Origin: Raineyella sp044508675
GTDB taxonomy: Bacteria; Actinomycetota; Actinomycetes; Propionibacteriales; Propionibacteriaceae
Assembly: GCA_044508675.1 (NCBI GenBank)
Contig: JBIQHF010000001.1
Location: 124,001 to 188,000 of the forward strand
Length of the DNA: 64,000 nucleotides
Direction: 5' to 3'
The position numbers were made by a program, and so were the translations under genes. Shown in pieces: positions 18,114-27,224 of the stretch. The first letter of the stretch is position 1, and each line of letters starts with the position of its first letter. The notes under the pieces are model-generated. The model made no database searches. It had not been told where the DNA came from and saw only the letters and a list, made by a program, of their open reading frames with translations.

Positions 18114-19522
18114 GAAGCAATGGTGCCATCGGAGGCGTCCGCCCCTTCGGCAGCGGCGCGCCGGCGCATCCTGGCGAGGACGACGATCGCGGCGACCACC
18201 GCCAGCCCGGTGGCGGCCGCCCCGGCTCCGAGCGTGGCCCGGGCCCCGAACATCTCACCGACCCAGCCGACCACCGGCGCCCCGATCGGCGTGCCGCCCA
18301 TGAACACCAGCATGTACAGCGCCATCACCCGTCCCCGCATCATCGGGTCGGTGGACAGTTGCACGGTGGCGTTCGCACTGGTCATCACGGTGAGCGCGGT
18401 CACCCCGACGACGATCAGCAGCACCAGGTACAGGGCGTACGTCGGCGACAGCGCCAGGCCTACCATGCCGACGGTGAACCCGGCGAGCGCACCGACCAGC
18501 ACCATCATCCGCGGCTTCTTGCGGTTCGCCGCGATCAGGGCGCCGGCCAGCGTGCCGATGCCCTGCACCGTGCCCATCAGCCCGTAGCCCTCCGGACCGA
18601 CCCGGAAGACCTCGGTCGCCATCAGGGCGTTCGTGACCTGGAAGTTCAGCCCGAACGTGCCCAGCATGAACACGATGAACAGCACCAGCATGATGTCGGG
18701 GCGCTTGGACACGTACGCCAGGCCGGCCCGTACGGAGCCACCCCGGCCCATGGACCTCGGCGCCGGTCGCAGCCGGGCCGGATCCATCCGGGCCAGCGCG
18801 AGCAGCATGGCCAGGTAGCTGAGCGCGTTGATCAGGATCGCCGGCCCCACTCCCCAGGCACCGATGATCAGGCCGGCCAGGCCGGGGCCGAGCAGCCGGG
18901 ACATGTTGAAGCTGGTCGAGTTCAGCCCGACGGCATTGACCAGGTGCGACTCCGGGACCATCTCGGACACGAACGACTGCCGGGCCGGCGCGTCGAAGGC
19001 CGTCGCCACCCCGCTCAGGGAGGCGAGCACGTAGACGTGCCACAGCTCCACCGTGCCGGTGAGCACGAGGATGGCCTGGACCAGGGCGACCAGCCCCAGC
19101 CCGGTCTGGGTGACCATCAACATGCGACGCTTGTCGAACCGGTCGGCGACCGCCCCGGCGTACGCGGTGAGCAGCAGGATCGGCAGGAACTGCAGGCCGG
19201 TGATCAGGCCCAGTTGCACCGCCGAGTTGTCGGTCAGGACGGTGAGCACGAGCCAGTCCTGCGCCACCCGGAACATCCACAGGCCGATGTTGGACAGTAG
19301 CGCGCCGAAGAAGAAGTGGCGGTAGTTGAACAGCGTCAGGGCGGCGAAGAGGCCCCGCGGGGCGGGCACGCCGTCGAACGGATCGGGCCGCGGCCCGGGC
19401 TGGCCGGATGCGGAGGGGGTTGCGGGGGACGTGTCGGCAGGGGCTCCGGTGGCCGACTCGGCAGGGGTTTCGACGGGAGCCCGGGAGGGCCTGCGGGCCA
19501 GGGTCATCAGGCGGAAGTTCAC
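18110..19522 (-). CDS. MFS drug-exporter-like permease
   Basis: A 470-residue major facilitator protein with about 12 hydrophobic helices. A long Pro/Ala-rich N-terminal cytoplasmic stretch (residues 1-55) precedes LFAALTLFNYRHFFFGALLSNIGLWM, the typical start of the MFS_3/enterobactin-exporter-like group. The cytoplasmic loop between helices 2 and 3 has GAVADRFDKRRML. It is translationally coupled (4-bp overlaps) to a MarR regulator before it and a glycosylase-like gene after it. MarR control suggests export of a toxic compound, but the substrate is unknown. Confidence 0.88.
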   Translation of the reverse strand: MNFRLMTLARRPSRAPVETPAESATGAPADTSPATPSASGQPGPRPDPFDGVPAPRGLFAALTLFNYRHFFFGALLSNIGLWMFRVAQDWLVLTVLTDNSAVQLGLITGLQFLPILLLTAYAGAVADRFDKRRMLMVTQTGLGLVALVQAILVLTGTVELWHVYVLASLSGVATAFDAPARQSFVSEMVPESHLVNAVGLNSTSFNMSRLLGPGLAGLIIGAWGVGPAILINALSYLAMLLALARMDPARLRPAPRSMGRGGSVRAGLAYVSKRPDIMLVLFIVFMLGTFGLNFQVTNALMATEVFRVGPEGYGLMGTVQGIGTLAGALIAANRKKPRMMVLVGALAGFTVGMVGLALSPTYALYLVLLIVVGVTALTVMTSANATVQLSTDPMMRGRVMALYMLVFMGGTPIGAPVVGWVGEMFGARATLGAGAAATGLAVVAAIVVLARMRRRAAAEGADASDGTIAS

Positions 19523-19941
19523 TTGGCGACCACCTCCTTGAGCACGGCGACGGCGTCCCGGAGGGTCTGTCGCTGCTCCTCGGACAGCTCCACGAGGCGC
19601 TGCATCATCCAGGTGTCGTGGGCGGAGAGCGTACGCTCCACCAGCTCGCTCCCGGCGGGCGTGAGGTAGAGCATCCGCTGCCGGCCGTCCTCGGGGTGGG
19701 CGACCTTCTCGACCAGGCCCCGCTCGGCCAGGCAGTTGACCGTACGGGTCATGCTGGGCGGGCTCACCCGCTCGGCCTCGGCCAGCTCCCCGGGGGTCCA
19801 GGGACGACGGCGCAGCTTCGCCAGCACGGCGAACTGGTGCGGCGCCACCTCGGTGGTGCTCTCGAACCGGACCCGACGGCTGACCTGCAGGCAGACCATC
19901 CGCACGTCGTTGGCCAGCCCCAGCAGGTCCTCAGCAGGCAT
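19519..19941 (-). CDS. MarR-family transcriptional regulator of the MFS operon
   Basis: A 140-residue winged-helix regulator. The core reads FAVLAKLRRRPWTPGELAEAERVSPPSMTRTVNCLAERGLVEK, with recognition helix PPSMTRTVNCL and wing DGRQRMLYLTPAG. MarR dimers usually repress their own operon and release it on ligand binding. It is the first gene of the marR-MFS-HhH operon. GGAAGGGG lies upstream, and a GTG just before the ATG is an alternative start. The divergent spacer holds an A+T-rich stretch that could be its operator. Confidence 0.9.
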   Translation of the reverse strand: MPAEDLLGLANDVRMVCLQVSRRVRFESTTEVAPHQFAVLAKLRRRPWTPGELAEAERVSPPSMTRTVNCLAERGLVEKVAHPEDGRQRMLYLTPAGSELVERTLSAHDTWMMQRLVELSEEQRQTLRDAVAVLKEVVAK

Positions 19942-19944
19942 CAC

Positions 19945-19990
19945 GCCACCCCTTCCATGGAAACATACTTACCCTAGTTCATTACCTTGG
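19945..19990. promoter_or_regulatory. A+T-rich promoter/operator candidate upstream of marR
   Basis: In otherwise GC-rich DNA this stretch reads TTACCCTAG, TTCATTACC, TTGGCTAA with a partial dyad (CCTAG...CTTGG). It sits where the marR promoter and autoregulatory operator would be expected. The rest of the 240-bp divergent spacer shows nothing I can name. Confidence 0.4.
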
Positions 19991-20188
19991 CTAATCAAAT
20001 ACCGGTGGCCAGGCAGGTTTTCCGGCGCAGTCTCGGGTGCGCGCCGCATACCCGCGGCCCCGCCCCTCCACTACACTGTGACCAAGCTGTCCCGGCTGAC
20101 CCCAGGGTCAGCTGCCGCTGTGTCTGGCATCTGCGGCCCGACGACGGTGTGACATCAGGACAATGCTGTGACAACAGAAGGGACCTCC

Positions 20189-20695
20189 ATGACCGAGTTC
20201 GAGATGGGTGCCACCAAGACCCGCGACCCGAAGCTCGTCACCCAGGCCGCAACCATCTGGGCAGAGGCAACGGCCCACCGCGACGAGGTCGAAGCCAGCG
20301 ACGTCGCGATCAGCGACTCGGTCCCCTTGATCGAGGAACTGCTCACCTCTTCCGACCGTTCCTTCCTTCTGGCCATCGCAGACGACGATGAGGGCATCGT
20401 GTCCTTCGCCGCTGTGGAGCCCGAGCGCGAGGCCACCCACCCCGACCGGGGCGAGTTGCGCTTCCTCGGCGTCGCCCCCGAGCACTGGGGCGAGGGCTGG
20501 GCCCGCCGGCTGCTGATCGCCCTGCCGGAGGCCTCCCGCGAGGAGGGCTTCAAGGACCTCATCCTGTGGGTGTACGCGGACAACACCCGCGCCATCTGGG
20601 TGTACGAGGCGATGGGCTGGAACGCGACCGGCCGCACCCGCAAGCACGAGATGACCGGCCGTATCGAGGCCGAGTACCGGATCAAGCTGAGCTGA
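20189..20695 (+). CDS. GNAT-family N-acetyltransferase
   Basis: A 168-residue acetyltransferase. The acetyl-CoA binding region is LRFLGVAPEHWGEGWARRLLIALPEAS, where the usual Q/RXXGXG/A loop reads HWGEGWA. The later strand and helix LILWVYADNTRAIWVYEAMGWNATGR are typical of RimI-like members. The ATG at 20189 has GAAGGGA upstream; a GTG seven codons earlier is possible. Substrate unknown. It stands alone, divergent from the MarR operon. Confidence 0.88.
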   Translation: MTEFEMGATKTRDPKLVTQAATIWAEATAHRDEVEASDVAISDSVPLIEELLTSSDRSFLLAIADDDEGIVSFAAVEPEREATHPDRGELRFLGVAPEHWGEGWARRLLIALPEASREEGFKDLILWVYADNTRAIWVYEAMGWNATGRTRKHEMTGRIEAEYRIKLS

Positions 20696-20801
20696 CGACC
20701 GACCGTACGCCGGACCCGGGGCCGGCACCATCAGCCTGGACGCGCTGATCGACCCGGGGCCCGGCGGCGAGGCCGGCGGTGCCCTCGCTACTGTGGTCGG
20801 C

Positions 20802-21851
20802 ATGCCTGCCCCACTCCACGACCCGGCGCACCACGGTTTTGCCTCGGACAACATCTCGGGGATCCACCCGGAGGTCCTCGAGGCGATCGCCGCAGCGAAC
20901 GGCGGCCACGTGATCAGCTATGGCGCCGACCCGTACACCGAGCGGTTGCAGCAGGTGGTCCGGAGCCACTTCGGCGAGCGCGCCACCGCCTACCCGGTGT
21001 TCAACGGCACCGGCGCCAACGTCGCCTCGCTGGCGATGCTCACCGAGCGCTGGGATGCGGTGATCTGTGCCGAGACCGCCCACATCAACGTGGACGAGTG
21101 CGGCGCCCCGGAGAAGCTGGCCGGCCTCAAGCTGCTGACCGTCCCGACCCCGGACGGCAAGCTGACCCCGGACCTGGTCGCCCGGCACGCACGGGGCTTC
21201 GGGGTGGAGCACCATGCCCAGCCGACGGTGGTCAGCGTGACCCAGGCGACCGAGGTCGGCACCCTCTACACCGCCGACGAGCTGCGCGCCCTGACCGACC
21301 ACGCCCATGACCACGGCATGGCCCTGCACGTCGATGGCTCCCGCCTGGGCAACGCCGCGGCCGCACTGGGGGTCGGACTCGGTGAGCTGACCAGTGCCGT
21401 CGGGGTCGACGTGCTCAGCCTCGGTGGCACCAAGAACGGGCTGCTCGGCGCGGAGGCCGTGGTGGTCCTGGACCCGGACGTGGTCCGCGGCCCGCTCTAC
21501 CTGCGCAAGATGCTCGGCCAACTGCCCAGCAAGATGCGCTTCACCTCCGCCCAGTTGCTCGCCCTCTACGAGGGGGACCTGTGGCACCGGTCCGCCGCCC
21601 ACGCCAACGCGATGGCGGCCCGGCTGGCCCACGGCGTCCGCGACCTGCCCGGCGTACGCCTCACCCGGGCCGTCGCCGTGAACGCGGTATTCGCGGTCCT
21701 CCCCCGTGGTGTGGCGGCCCGCCTGCGCGAACAGTACTTCTTCTACGACTGGGACGAGGAGGCCGGGGAGGTGCGGTGGATGTGCAATTTCGACACGACC
21801 GAGGCCGACGTCGACGCGTTCGTGGCCACCCTGGCGGCTCTGCTGGGCTGA
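20802..21851 (+). CDS. Low-specificity threonine aldolase-like PLP enzyme
   Basis: A 349-residue fold-type I PLP enzyme of the beta-eliminating lyase/threonine aldolase family. It starts HHGFASDNISGIHPEVLEAI. The PLP-binding lysine is in LSLGGTKNG, and the cofactor Asp is in LHVDGSRLGNAAAA. The reaction would be retro-aldol cleavage of L-threonine or allo-threonine to glycine plus acetaldehyde. The ATG at 20802 is preceded by TACTGT at 7 nt, a leaderless promoter pattern; an in-frame GTG at 20793 lies inside the spacer to that box. Monocistronic by position. Confidence 0.92.
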   Translation: MPAPLHDPAHHGFASDNISGIHPEVLEAIAAANGGHVISYGADPYTERLQQVVRSHFGERATAYPVFNGTGANVASLAMLTERWDAVICAETAHINVDECGAPEKLAGLKLLTVPTPDGKLTPDLVARHARGFGVEHHAQPTVVSVTQATEVGTLYTADELRALTDHAHDHGMALHVDGSRLGNAAAALGVGLGELTSAVGVDVLSLGGTKNGLLGAEAVVVLDPDVVRGPLYLRKMLGQLPSKMRFTSAQLLALYEGDLWHRSAAHANAMAARLAHGVRDLPGVRLTRAVAVNAVFAVLPRGVAARLREQYFFYDWDEEAGEVRWMCNFDTTEADVDAFVATLAALLG

Positions 21852-21901
21852 TCGGGCGCGCTAGCCTCGACACAACGCTGTGCAGGGATGCAGGAGGAGA
21901 A

Positions 21902-22708
21902 ATGACCGCCATGCCGGACTGGAGCGTGTGGGCACGCGGCGAGTGGAAGCGCTGGCACCTGATGCGTGAGCAGGACCTCGCCGCCCCGTACGGCTGGCTG
22001 TCGGTGGTCTCCCTGCACTGGCTCGACGCGACACCGGCACCGATCGAGGGGTTCCCGGGACTGTGGTCCGGCGACGAGGGCGGGGTCGTGGTCGACCTGG
22101 CCGACACCGACCAGGTGCTGCAGTACGGCTCCGCGGTCAGCGGCACCGTCGAGATGGAGCTGGAGGAGGACGAGTCGGACACCTCGCTGTTCCACGACGG
22201 GATCCTCGCCGAGGCCGGCATCCGCGGCGGACGCCCGATGGTCCGGCTGCGCGATCCGAACGCGCCGCTGCGGGCGGCGTTCGACGGCGTCCTGACGTAC
22301 GCCTGGGACCCGGCGTGGGTCGTACCGGCGCGCTTCGTCCGCTACGACACCGAGATCATCCGCGAGATCGACACCGGCCACCCCGACGTCCGCCAACCGA
22401 TGGCGTTCTGGGGCGAGGTGACCTTCACCCACCACGACCAGGACGTCACCCTGTTGGTCAGCGGGGGCCACGGCACGGCGTTCGTGGTCTTCCACGACTC
22501 CACCAACGGGGTGGACACCGCCGACTGGCGCTCGGTGCCGCTCGGGGAGATCGACCCGGCCGGGGGAACGACCCTGGACTTCAACCGGGCGACGAACTTC
22601 CCCTCCAGCTTCATCCCTGGGCTGGCCACCTGCCCGCGGCCGGTGCCGGAGAACGAGATCCCTTTCCCGGTGACCGCCGGCGAGATGCGCCCGCCGACGG
22701 CCGGCTGA
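21902..22708 (+). CDS. DUF1684 family protein
   Basis: A 268-residue protein of the DUF1684 family. Recognisable features are the early APYGWLSVVSLHWLD, the middle VPARFVRYD and FWGEVTFTHHDQDVTLLVSGG, and the C-terminal TLDFNRATNFPSSF..CPRPVPENEIPFPVTAGEM, which is the family's most conserved part and contains a Cys and an Asn/Pro-rich loop. The function is unknown. GGAGGAGAA before the ATG at 21902 fixes the start. It lies 50 bp after the threonine aldolase gene and 14 bp before the sirtuin gene. Confidence 0.85.
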   Translation: MTAMPDWSVWARGEWKRWHLMREQDLAAPYGWLSVVSLHWLDATPAPIEGFPGLWSGDEGGVVVDLADTDQVLQYGSAVSGTVEMELEEDESDTSLFHDGILAEAGIRGGRPMVRLRDPNAPLRAAFDGVLTYAWDPAWVVPARFVRYDTEIIREIDTGHPDVRQPMAFWGEVTFTHHDQDVTLLVSGGHGTAFVVFHDSTNGVDTADWRSVPLGEIDPAGGTTLDFNRATNFPSSFIPGLATCPRPVPENEIPFPVTAGEMRPPTAG

Positions 22709-22722
22709 CGTAGGCTCGTCGG

Positions 22723-23574
22723 GTGCTCGAAGCCGTCGCAGCCCTGCTCTCCACCCGTCGCTGGCTGGTCCTGACCGGCGCCGGGATGAGCACCGCCTCC
22801 GGCATTCCGGACTACCGCGATCCGGACGGGACCCGGCGGATCCGTCCGATGCGGATCGACGAGTTCCGTACGTCCGCCGACGCGCGCCGACGCTATTGGG
22901 CCCGCTCGTACGTCGGCTGGCAGCGGCTACGGCAGGCCGTCCCCAATCCCGGCCACACCGCACTGGCCGCCCTGCAGCGCAACGGTGTGGTCGGGCCGGT
23001 GATCACCCAGAACGTCGACGGACTGCATCAGGCCGCCGGGACCTCGGCGGTGACCGAACTCCATGGTTCGCTGGCCCGGGTGGTGTGCGAGAGCTGCGGC
23101 GATGTCACGTCGCGGCGCGCCCTCGACGCCCGGATGGCTGCGGCGAACCCCGACTTCGACGGGATCAGCACCGGGATCCGACCCGACGGTGATGCGGTGC
23201 TCTCCGACCTGGCCGTCGATGCCTTCCGTGCCCCGTTGTGCCAGCGCTGTTCGGCCGACCGGCTGCGGCCCGACGTGGTGTTCTTCGGCGACAGCGTGCC
23301 GCGCGAGCGGGTGGCGCACTGCTTCGACCTGGTCGAGCGCGCCGAGGGGCTGCTGGTGCTGGGCTCGTCGCTGCAGGTGATGAGCGGGCTGCGGTTCGTC
23401 CGCCGCGCCGCCAAACTCACCCTGCCGACTGTGGTGATCACCCGGGGGCGTTCTCGCGCGGACGAGTTGGCGGCCCAGAAGTGGGAGACGACTCTGGAGC
23501 AGGCCCTGCCGGCCCTGGTCGAGCGCCTGGCCGTCTCCGAGGCGGACCCGGCGCTGGCCGCCGCCCCCGCCTGA
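22723..23574 (+). CDS. NAD-dependent protein deacylase (sirtuin, Sir2 family)
   Basis: A 283-residue sirtuin. The NAD-binding motifs are LTGAGMSTASGIPDYRD and ITQNVDGLHQAAG. The catalytic His is in ELHGSL. The zinc site has CESC and CQRC pairs, separated by an insertion of about 60 residues, longer than usual. RPDVVFFGD and LGSSLQV complete the Rossmann fold. It removes acyl groups from lysines and releases nicotinamide and O-acyl-ADP-ribose. The GTG at 22723 follows TAGGCT at 6 nt, so the message is probably leaderless. Possible partners are acetyl-CoA synthetase-type enzymes, none of which is nearby. Confidence 0.93.
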   Translation: MLEAVAALLSTRRWLVLTGAGMSTASGIPDYRDPDGTRRIRPMRIDEFRTSADARRRYWARSYVGWQRLRQAVPNPGHTALAALQRNGVVGPVITQNVDGLHQAAGTSAVTELHGSLARVVCESCGDVTSRRALDARMAAANPDFDGISTGIRPDGDAVLSDLAVDAFRAPLCQRCSADRLRPDVVFFGDSVPRERVAHCFDLVERAEGLLVLGSSLQVMSGLRFVRRAAKLTLPTVVITRGRSRADELAAQKWETTLEQALPALVERLAVSEADPALAAAPA

Positions 23575-23606
23575 GCGGCCTCGACGCCCCGACGTCCCTG
23601 GCGGGG

Positions 23607-24170
23607 TTACTCCGGCCGCGCGGCCGGAGTGCTGAGCTCCTCGGCCGTGTCCTGCAGGAAGCGGATGACGACTTCCCGCTCGGCAGGGGTCAGGCGGGCA
23701 GCGGCATAGAACCGACGGGCATGCTGGCGGCCGAGCGTCTCGGTGGCCGCCGTCCGGGTCTCCGGCGTGACCCGGATGACCTGGGCCCGGCCGTCGGTGG
23801 GGTGCGGAGACCGGACGATGTGGCCGCCACGCTCGAGTCGCTCGACCATCTTGGTGGTCGAGGCGCTGGTGATGCCCAGGTGGGCCCCGAGCATAGCTGC
23901 GGTCGCGAGGGTCTCGCGGTTCTCGCAGACGATCAGGAAGTGCACCGCCCGCATGTCGGTGGCCCCCAGTTGCATGTAGGCACTCGCCTTCGCCGCGAGT
24001 CGCGCCTCGACCTCGCGGAGTGCCCCCATCGCGTGCATCAGCTCGCTGATCTGGGCCAGGTCGTCCGCGCCGACCCCGGTGCGATCGATGAGCCGGGATC
24101 CGGGGTCATTGGCCACCACGTCGTAGACCGAGGCCGGCGGGGGGTCCGCGTCCGCACGGTCATCGAGCAT
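23607..24170 (-). CDS. MarR-family regulator, probable repressor of the divergent MMPL exporter
   Basis: A 187-residue regulator with about 40 extra N-terminal residues before the winged helix (VHFLIVCENRETLATAAMLGAHLGITSASTTKMVERLERGG). The wing is HPTDGRAQVIRVTPE. Its gene faces the MMPL exporter gene across an 85-bp spacer with a palindromic TAG-rich sequence, the usual layout for a repressor and its exporter. TAGACT lies 6 nt before the ATG, indicating a leaderless transcript. The ligand is unknown. Confidence 0.88.
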   Translation of the reverse strand: MLDDRADADPPPASVYDVVANDPGSRLIDRTGVGADDLAQISELMHAMGALREVEARLAAKASAYMQLGATDMRAVHFLIVCENRETLATAAMLGAHLGITSASTTKMVERLERGGHIVRSPHPTDGRAQVIRVTPETRTAATETLGRQHARRFYAAARLTPAEREVVIRFLQDTAEELSTPAARPE

Positions 24171-24215
24171 GGCACGAGTCTACCGGGCGGGGACGGGGCA
24201 GGTTAGAGTGACCAT

Positions 24216-24239
24216 GATACCTAGCTAGGCTAGCGATAT
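24216..24239. promoter_or_regulatory. Candidate MarR operator between marR and MMPL genes
   Basis: The A+T-rich sequence ATACCTAGCTAGGCTAGCGATAT contains the perfect 10-bp palindrome CCTAGCTAGG (24220-24229) and an overlapping CTAGC/GCTAG dyad. It lies between the divergent regulator and exporter starts, where a MarR dimer would block both. Confidence 0.5.
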
Positions 24240-24255
24240 TCTTCGGGAGGCCCAG

Positions 24256-26511
24256 ATGACCCGTATTCCGCGCTGGTTGCGCATTCTCGTGCCGGCCCTG
24301 CTCATCCTCGCCTGGCTCGTGGGCGCCTCCGTCGGCGGACCCTACTTCGGCCGGGTGGACGAGGTGTCGTCCAACGACCGCACCGCCTACCTGCCCTCGT
24401 CCGCGGATGCGACCCGGGTGCAGGAGTCGCTGGGTGACTTCTCCGACTCCGAGGCCATCCCCGCAGTCGTGGTCGTGGCCGGACCGGATCGCCTCGAGGA
24501 CGCCGACCTCGCGGCGGTCCAGGCGCGCCTCGATGCCGTCGCCGCCCTTGACGGGGTGGCCGAGGGACTGTCCCCGGCGATCCGTTCGGAGGACGGCCTG
24601 GCCGTCCAGGCGTTCGTCCCGGTGGAGTCCGACGCGGACGTGGCCGAGGTGGTCGGTGCCATCGGCGACACCGTGCGGACCGACCTTCCCGACGGGATGG
24701 ATGCCTGGGTCACCGGGCCGGCCGGATTCACCGCCGACCTGGCGCGCGGCTTCGCCGGCATCGACGGGCTGCTGCTGGCGGTCGCCCTGGGGGCGGTGCT
24801 GGTGATCCTGCTCGTGGTCTACCGATCGGCCCTGCTGCCGATCGGGGTGCTCGCCACCAGCATGTTCGCGCTGTGCGTGGCCCTGCTCAGCGTGTGGTGG
24901 CTGGCCAAGGCCGGCATCCTGCTGCTGTCCGGCCAGACCCAGGGCATCCTGTTCATCCTGGTGATCGGCGCCACGACGGACTACTCGCTGCTCTACGTGG
25001 CCCGCTACCGGGAGTCCCTGCGCCGCCACCCGGACACCTGGACCGCCACCCGGCAGGCCCTGCGCGGCTCGCTGGAACCGATCCTGGCCTCCGGAGGCAC
25101 CGTGATCGCCGGCCTGCTCACCCTGCTGCTCAGCGACCTGAAGTCCAACAGCACCCTGGGACCCATCGCCGCGATCGGCATCGTCTTCGCGATGCTGTCG
25201 GCCCTGACTTTCCTGCCCTCCCTGATGCTGCTGCTGGGCCGGGCCGCGTACTGGCCACGCCGCCCGTCGTACGACCCCGAGGCATCCTCCGGCGTGCCGA
25301 CCACGGGGGTCTGGGCCCGACTGGCCCGGAGCATCAGCCATCGGCCCCGGACCATCTGGGTCGTCACCGCCCTGGTGCTGGCCGTCGGCGCGATCGGCGC
25401 GACCCAGCTGCGCGCCGATGGCGTGGCCGCCTCCGAGCTGGTGCTCGGCACCTCCGAGGCCCGCGACGGCCAGCAGGTGCTGGGTGAGCACTTCCTCGGC
25501 GGCAGCGGTTCGCCGGTCTACGTGCTCACCGAGGAGGATCAGCTGGCGGCGGTCGGGCGTGAGCTCGCCGCCGTCGAGGGGATCGAGGCGGTGTCGGTCA
25601 GCGCGACCGACTCCCCCACCGGCGTGCTGCCGCTGGACGCGGACGGCCAGGTCCAGCCCCTGCCCTTCGGGCCGCCGGCCGGCCCCCCGGGCATCCCAGG
25701 TGCCCCGGAGCCCGCGCCGACGGTGGTCGAGGGTCGGGTCCTGGTCCAGGGCACCCTGGACGGTGCCGCGGACTCGGAAGCGGCCGAGGCCACCGTCCGG
25801 GACCTGCGTGACCGGGTCCACGCCCTGCCGGGCGACGCCCTGGTCGGCGGGGTGACGGCCACCTCGATCGACACCAACGACACCGCGATCGCCGACCGCA
25901 ACCTGATCATCCCCATCGTGCTGGCGGTGATCCTGCTGATCCTGATGGCGCTGCTGCGCTCGGTGCTGGCGCCAGTGCTGCTGGTGGCCACCACCGTGCT
26001 GTCGTTCGCCACGGCGATGGGCGTGTCGGCGCTGGTGTTCAACGAGCTGTTCGACATGCCGGGCGCCGACCCGGCGGTTCCCCTCTACGGCTTCGTGTTC
26101 CTGGTCGCCCTGGGCATCGACTACAACATCTTCCTGATGACCCGGGTGCGCGAGGAGTCCCTCGAGCACGGCACCCGACAGGGCGTCCTGCGCGGCCTGG
26201 TCGTCACCGGCGGCGTGATCACCTCCGCCGGGGTGGTGCTGGCCGCGACCTTCGCCGCGCTGGCCGTGATCCCGATCCTGTTCCTGGCTCAACTGGCGTT
26301 CATCGTGGCCTTCGGTGTGCTGCTCGACACGTTCGTCGTACGGTCGCTCCTGGTGCCGGCCCTGGTGTACGACATCGGCCCAAAGGTCTGGTGGCCCTCC
26401 CGGCTGTCCCGGGTCGAGGACCCCCGGCCGCGGCATGCCCTGCCGGGCGGGTCGCCCGACCACTCCGGGGCGACCGCATCCGTGCACACCGACGCGGGCG
26501 GGCACGGATAG
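24256..26511 (+). CDS. MMPL/RND-family exporter
   Basis: A 751-residue transporter of the MMPL type with the usual two-fold repeat. A first helix at residues 8-28 precedes a periplasmic-type domain, then a helix block with GATTDYSLLYVARYRE. A second domain follows, then a second block with LGIDYNIFLMTRVREE. The Asp-Tyr pairs in the central helices are the proton-relay residues of this family. MMPL proteins move lipids or hydrophobic drugs using the proton gradient. GGGAGG precedes the ATG. The divergent MarR gene suggests ligand-inducible export. Confidence 0.93.
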   Translation: MTRIPRWLRILVPALLILAWLVGASVGGPYFGRVDEVSSNDRTAYLPSSADATRVQESLGDFSDSEAIPAVVVVAGPDRLEDADLAAVQARLDAVAALDGVAEGLSPAIRSEDGLAVQAFVPVESDADVAEVVGAIGDTVRTDLPDGMDAWVTGPAGFTADLARGFAGIDGLLLAVALGAVLVILLVVYRSALLPIGVLATSMFALCVALLSVWWLAKAGILLLSGQTQGILFILVIGATTDYSLLYVARYRESLRRHPDTWTATRQALRGSLEPILASGGTVIAGLLTLLLSDLKSNSTLGPIAAIGIVFAMLSALTFLPSLMLLLGRAAYWPRRPSYDPEASSGVPTTGVWARLARSISHRPRTIWVVTALVLAVGAIGATQLRADGVAASELVLGTSEARDGQQVLGEHFLGGSGSPVYVLTEEDQLAAVGRELAAVEGIEAVSVSATDSPTGVLPLDADGQVQPLPFGPPAGPPGIPGAPEPAPTVVEGRVLVQGTLDGAADSEAAEATVRDLRDRVHALPGDALVGGVTATSIDTNDTAIADRNLIIPIVLAVILLILMALLRSVLAPVLLVATTVLSFATAMGVSALVFNELFDMPGADPAVPLYGFVFLVALGIDYNIFLMTRVREESLEHGTRQGVLRGLVVTGGVITSAGVVLAATFAALAVIPILFLAQLAFIVAFGVLLDTFVVRSLLVPALVYDIGPKVWWPSRLSRVEDPRPRHALPGGSPDHSGATASVHTDAGGHG

Positions 26512-26526
26512 GCGACAATCAGGTCC

Positions 26527-27081
26527 ATGAGCCCGTTGCGCCGCCTCGCCGTCTTCGCCGCCGCCAGCGAGGGGAATGATCCCGCCCTGCGCGGCCTGGC
26601 GTACGACGTGGGCGCCGAACTGGCCCGGCGCAACATCGGCCTGGTCTACGGGGCCGGCGGTGTCGGCCTGATGGGAGCCCTGTCGCAGGGCGCCCTGGAC
26701 GCCGGCGGCGAGGTGATCGGCGTCATCCCCGAGGCGATGATCGCCCGCGAATGGGGCCGCCACGACCTCACCCGCCTGCGGGTGGTCGCGACGATGCACG
26801 AGCGAAAGGCCGAGATGGCGGCGCTGTCGGACGCCTTCCTCGCCCTGCCCGGCGGGCTCGGGACGCTGGAGGAGATCGTCGAGGTGTGGAGCTGGAGCTA
26901 CCTGGGCATCGTCGATGAGCCGGTCGGGTTCCTGAACACGGGCGGGTTCTGGGATCCGTTCCTGGACGCGGTCCGCGGCATGGCCGATGCCGGGTTCATC
27001 CGGCCCGGAGCACTCAGCCGACTGGTCATCGCCCCCGACCTCGATCAGGCGCTGGCCGGGCTGGAGAGCCTGGCGGGCTGA
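26527..27081 (+). CDS. LOG-family protein (TIGR00730), cytokinin-type phosphoribohydrolase
   Basis: A 184-residue Rossmann-fold protein of the LOG/TIGR00730 family. The nucleotide-binding start is LAVFAAASEGNDPALRGLAYDVG, the middle is LVYGAGGVGLMGALSQGALD, and the signature PGGLGTLEEIVEVWSWSYLG contains PGGXGTXXE with the catalytic Glu. Characterised members remove ribose 5-phosphate from cytokinin-type or adenine nucleotides. GACAAT stands 7 nt before the ATG. It begins 15 bp after the MMPL gene but may have its own start. Confidence 0.9.
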   Translation: MSPLRRLAVFAAASEGNDPALRGLAYDVGAELARRNIGLVYGAGGVGLMGALSQGALDAGGEVIGVIPEAMIAREWGRHDLTRLRVVATMHERKAEMAALSDAFLALPGGLGTLEEIVEVWSWSYLGIVDEPVGFLNTGGFWDPFLDAVRGMADAGFIRPGALSRLVIAPDLDQALAGLESLAG

Positions 27082-27224
27082 ACCCTGGACCGGCCCCGCC
27101 GAGCCTGGCCGGAGGAGGCCAAGAACACCTGGATCCCCTAGGATGAATCACGACAAAACGTAGTACGTGCCAGGTAGGACACTGTTCGGTCCGCGCCGCG
27201 TACGACACCATCGTGGAGGACTCC

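Noticed and set aside
24160..26799. An 879-codon frame antisense to the MMPL exporter.
   Set aside because: Low-complexity His/Gln/Gly-rich translation with no recognisable domain, opposite a clear transporter gene.
27082..27224. A thiamin (TPP) riboswitch ahead of the CtaA-like/TenA-like operon.
   Set aside because: No CUGAGA/ACCUGAUC-type conserved elements are visible in the 142-bp leader.
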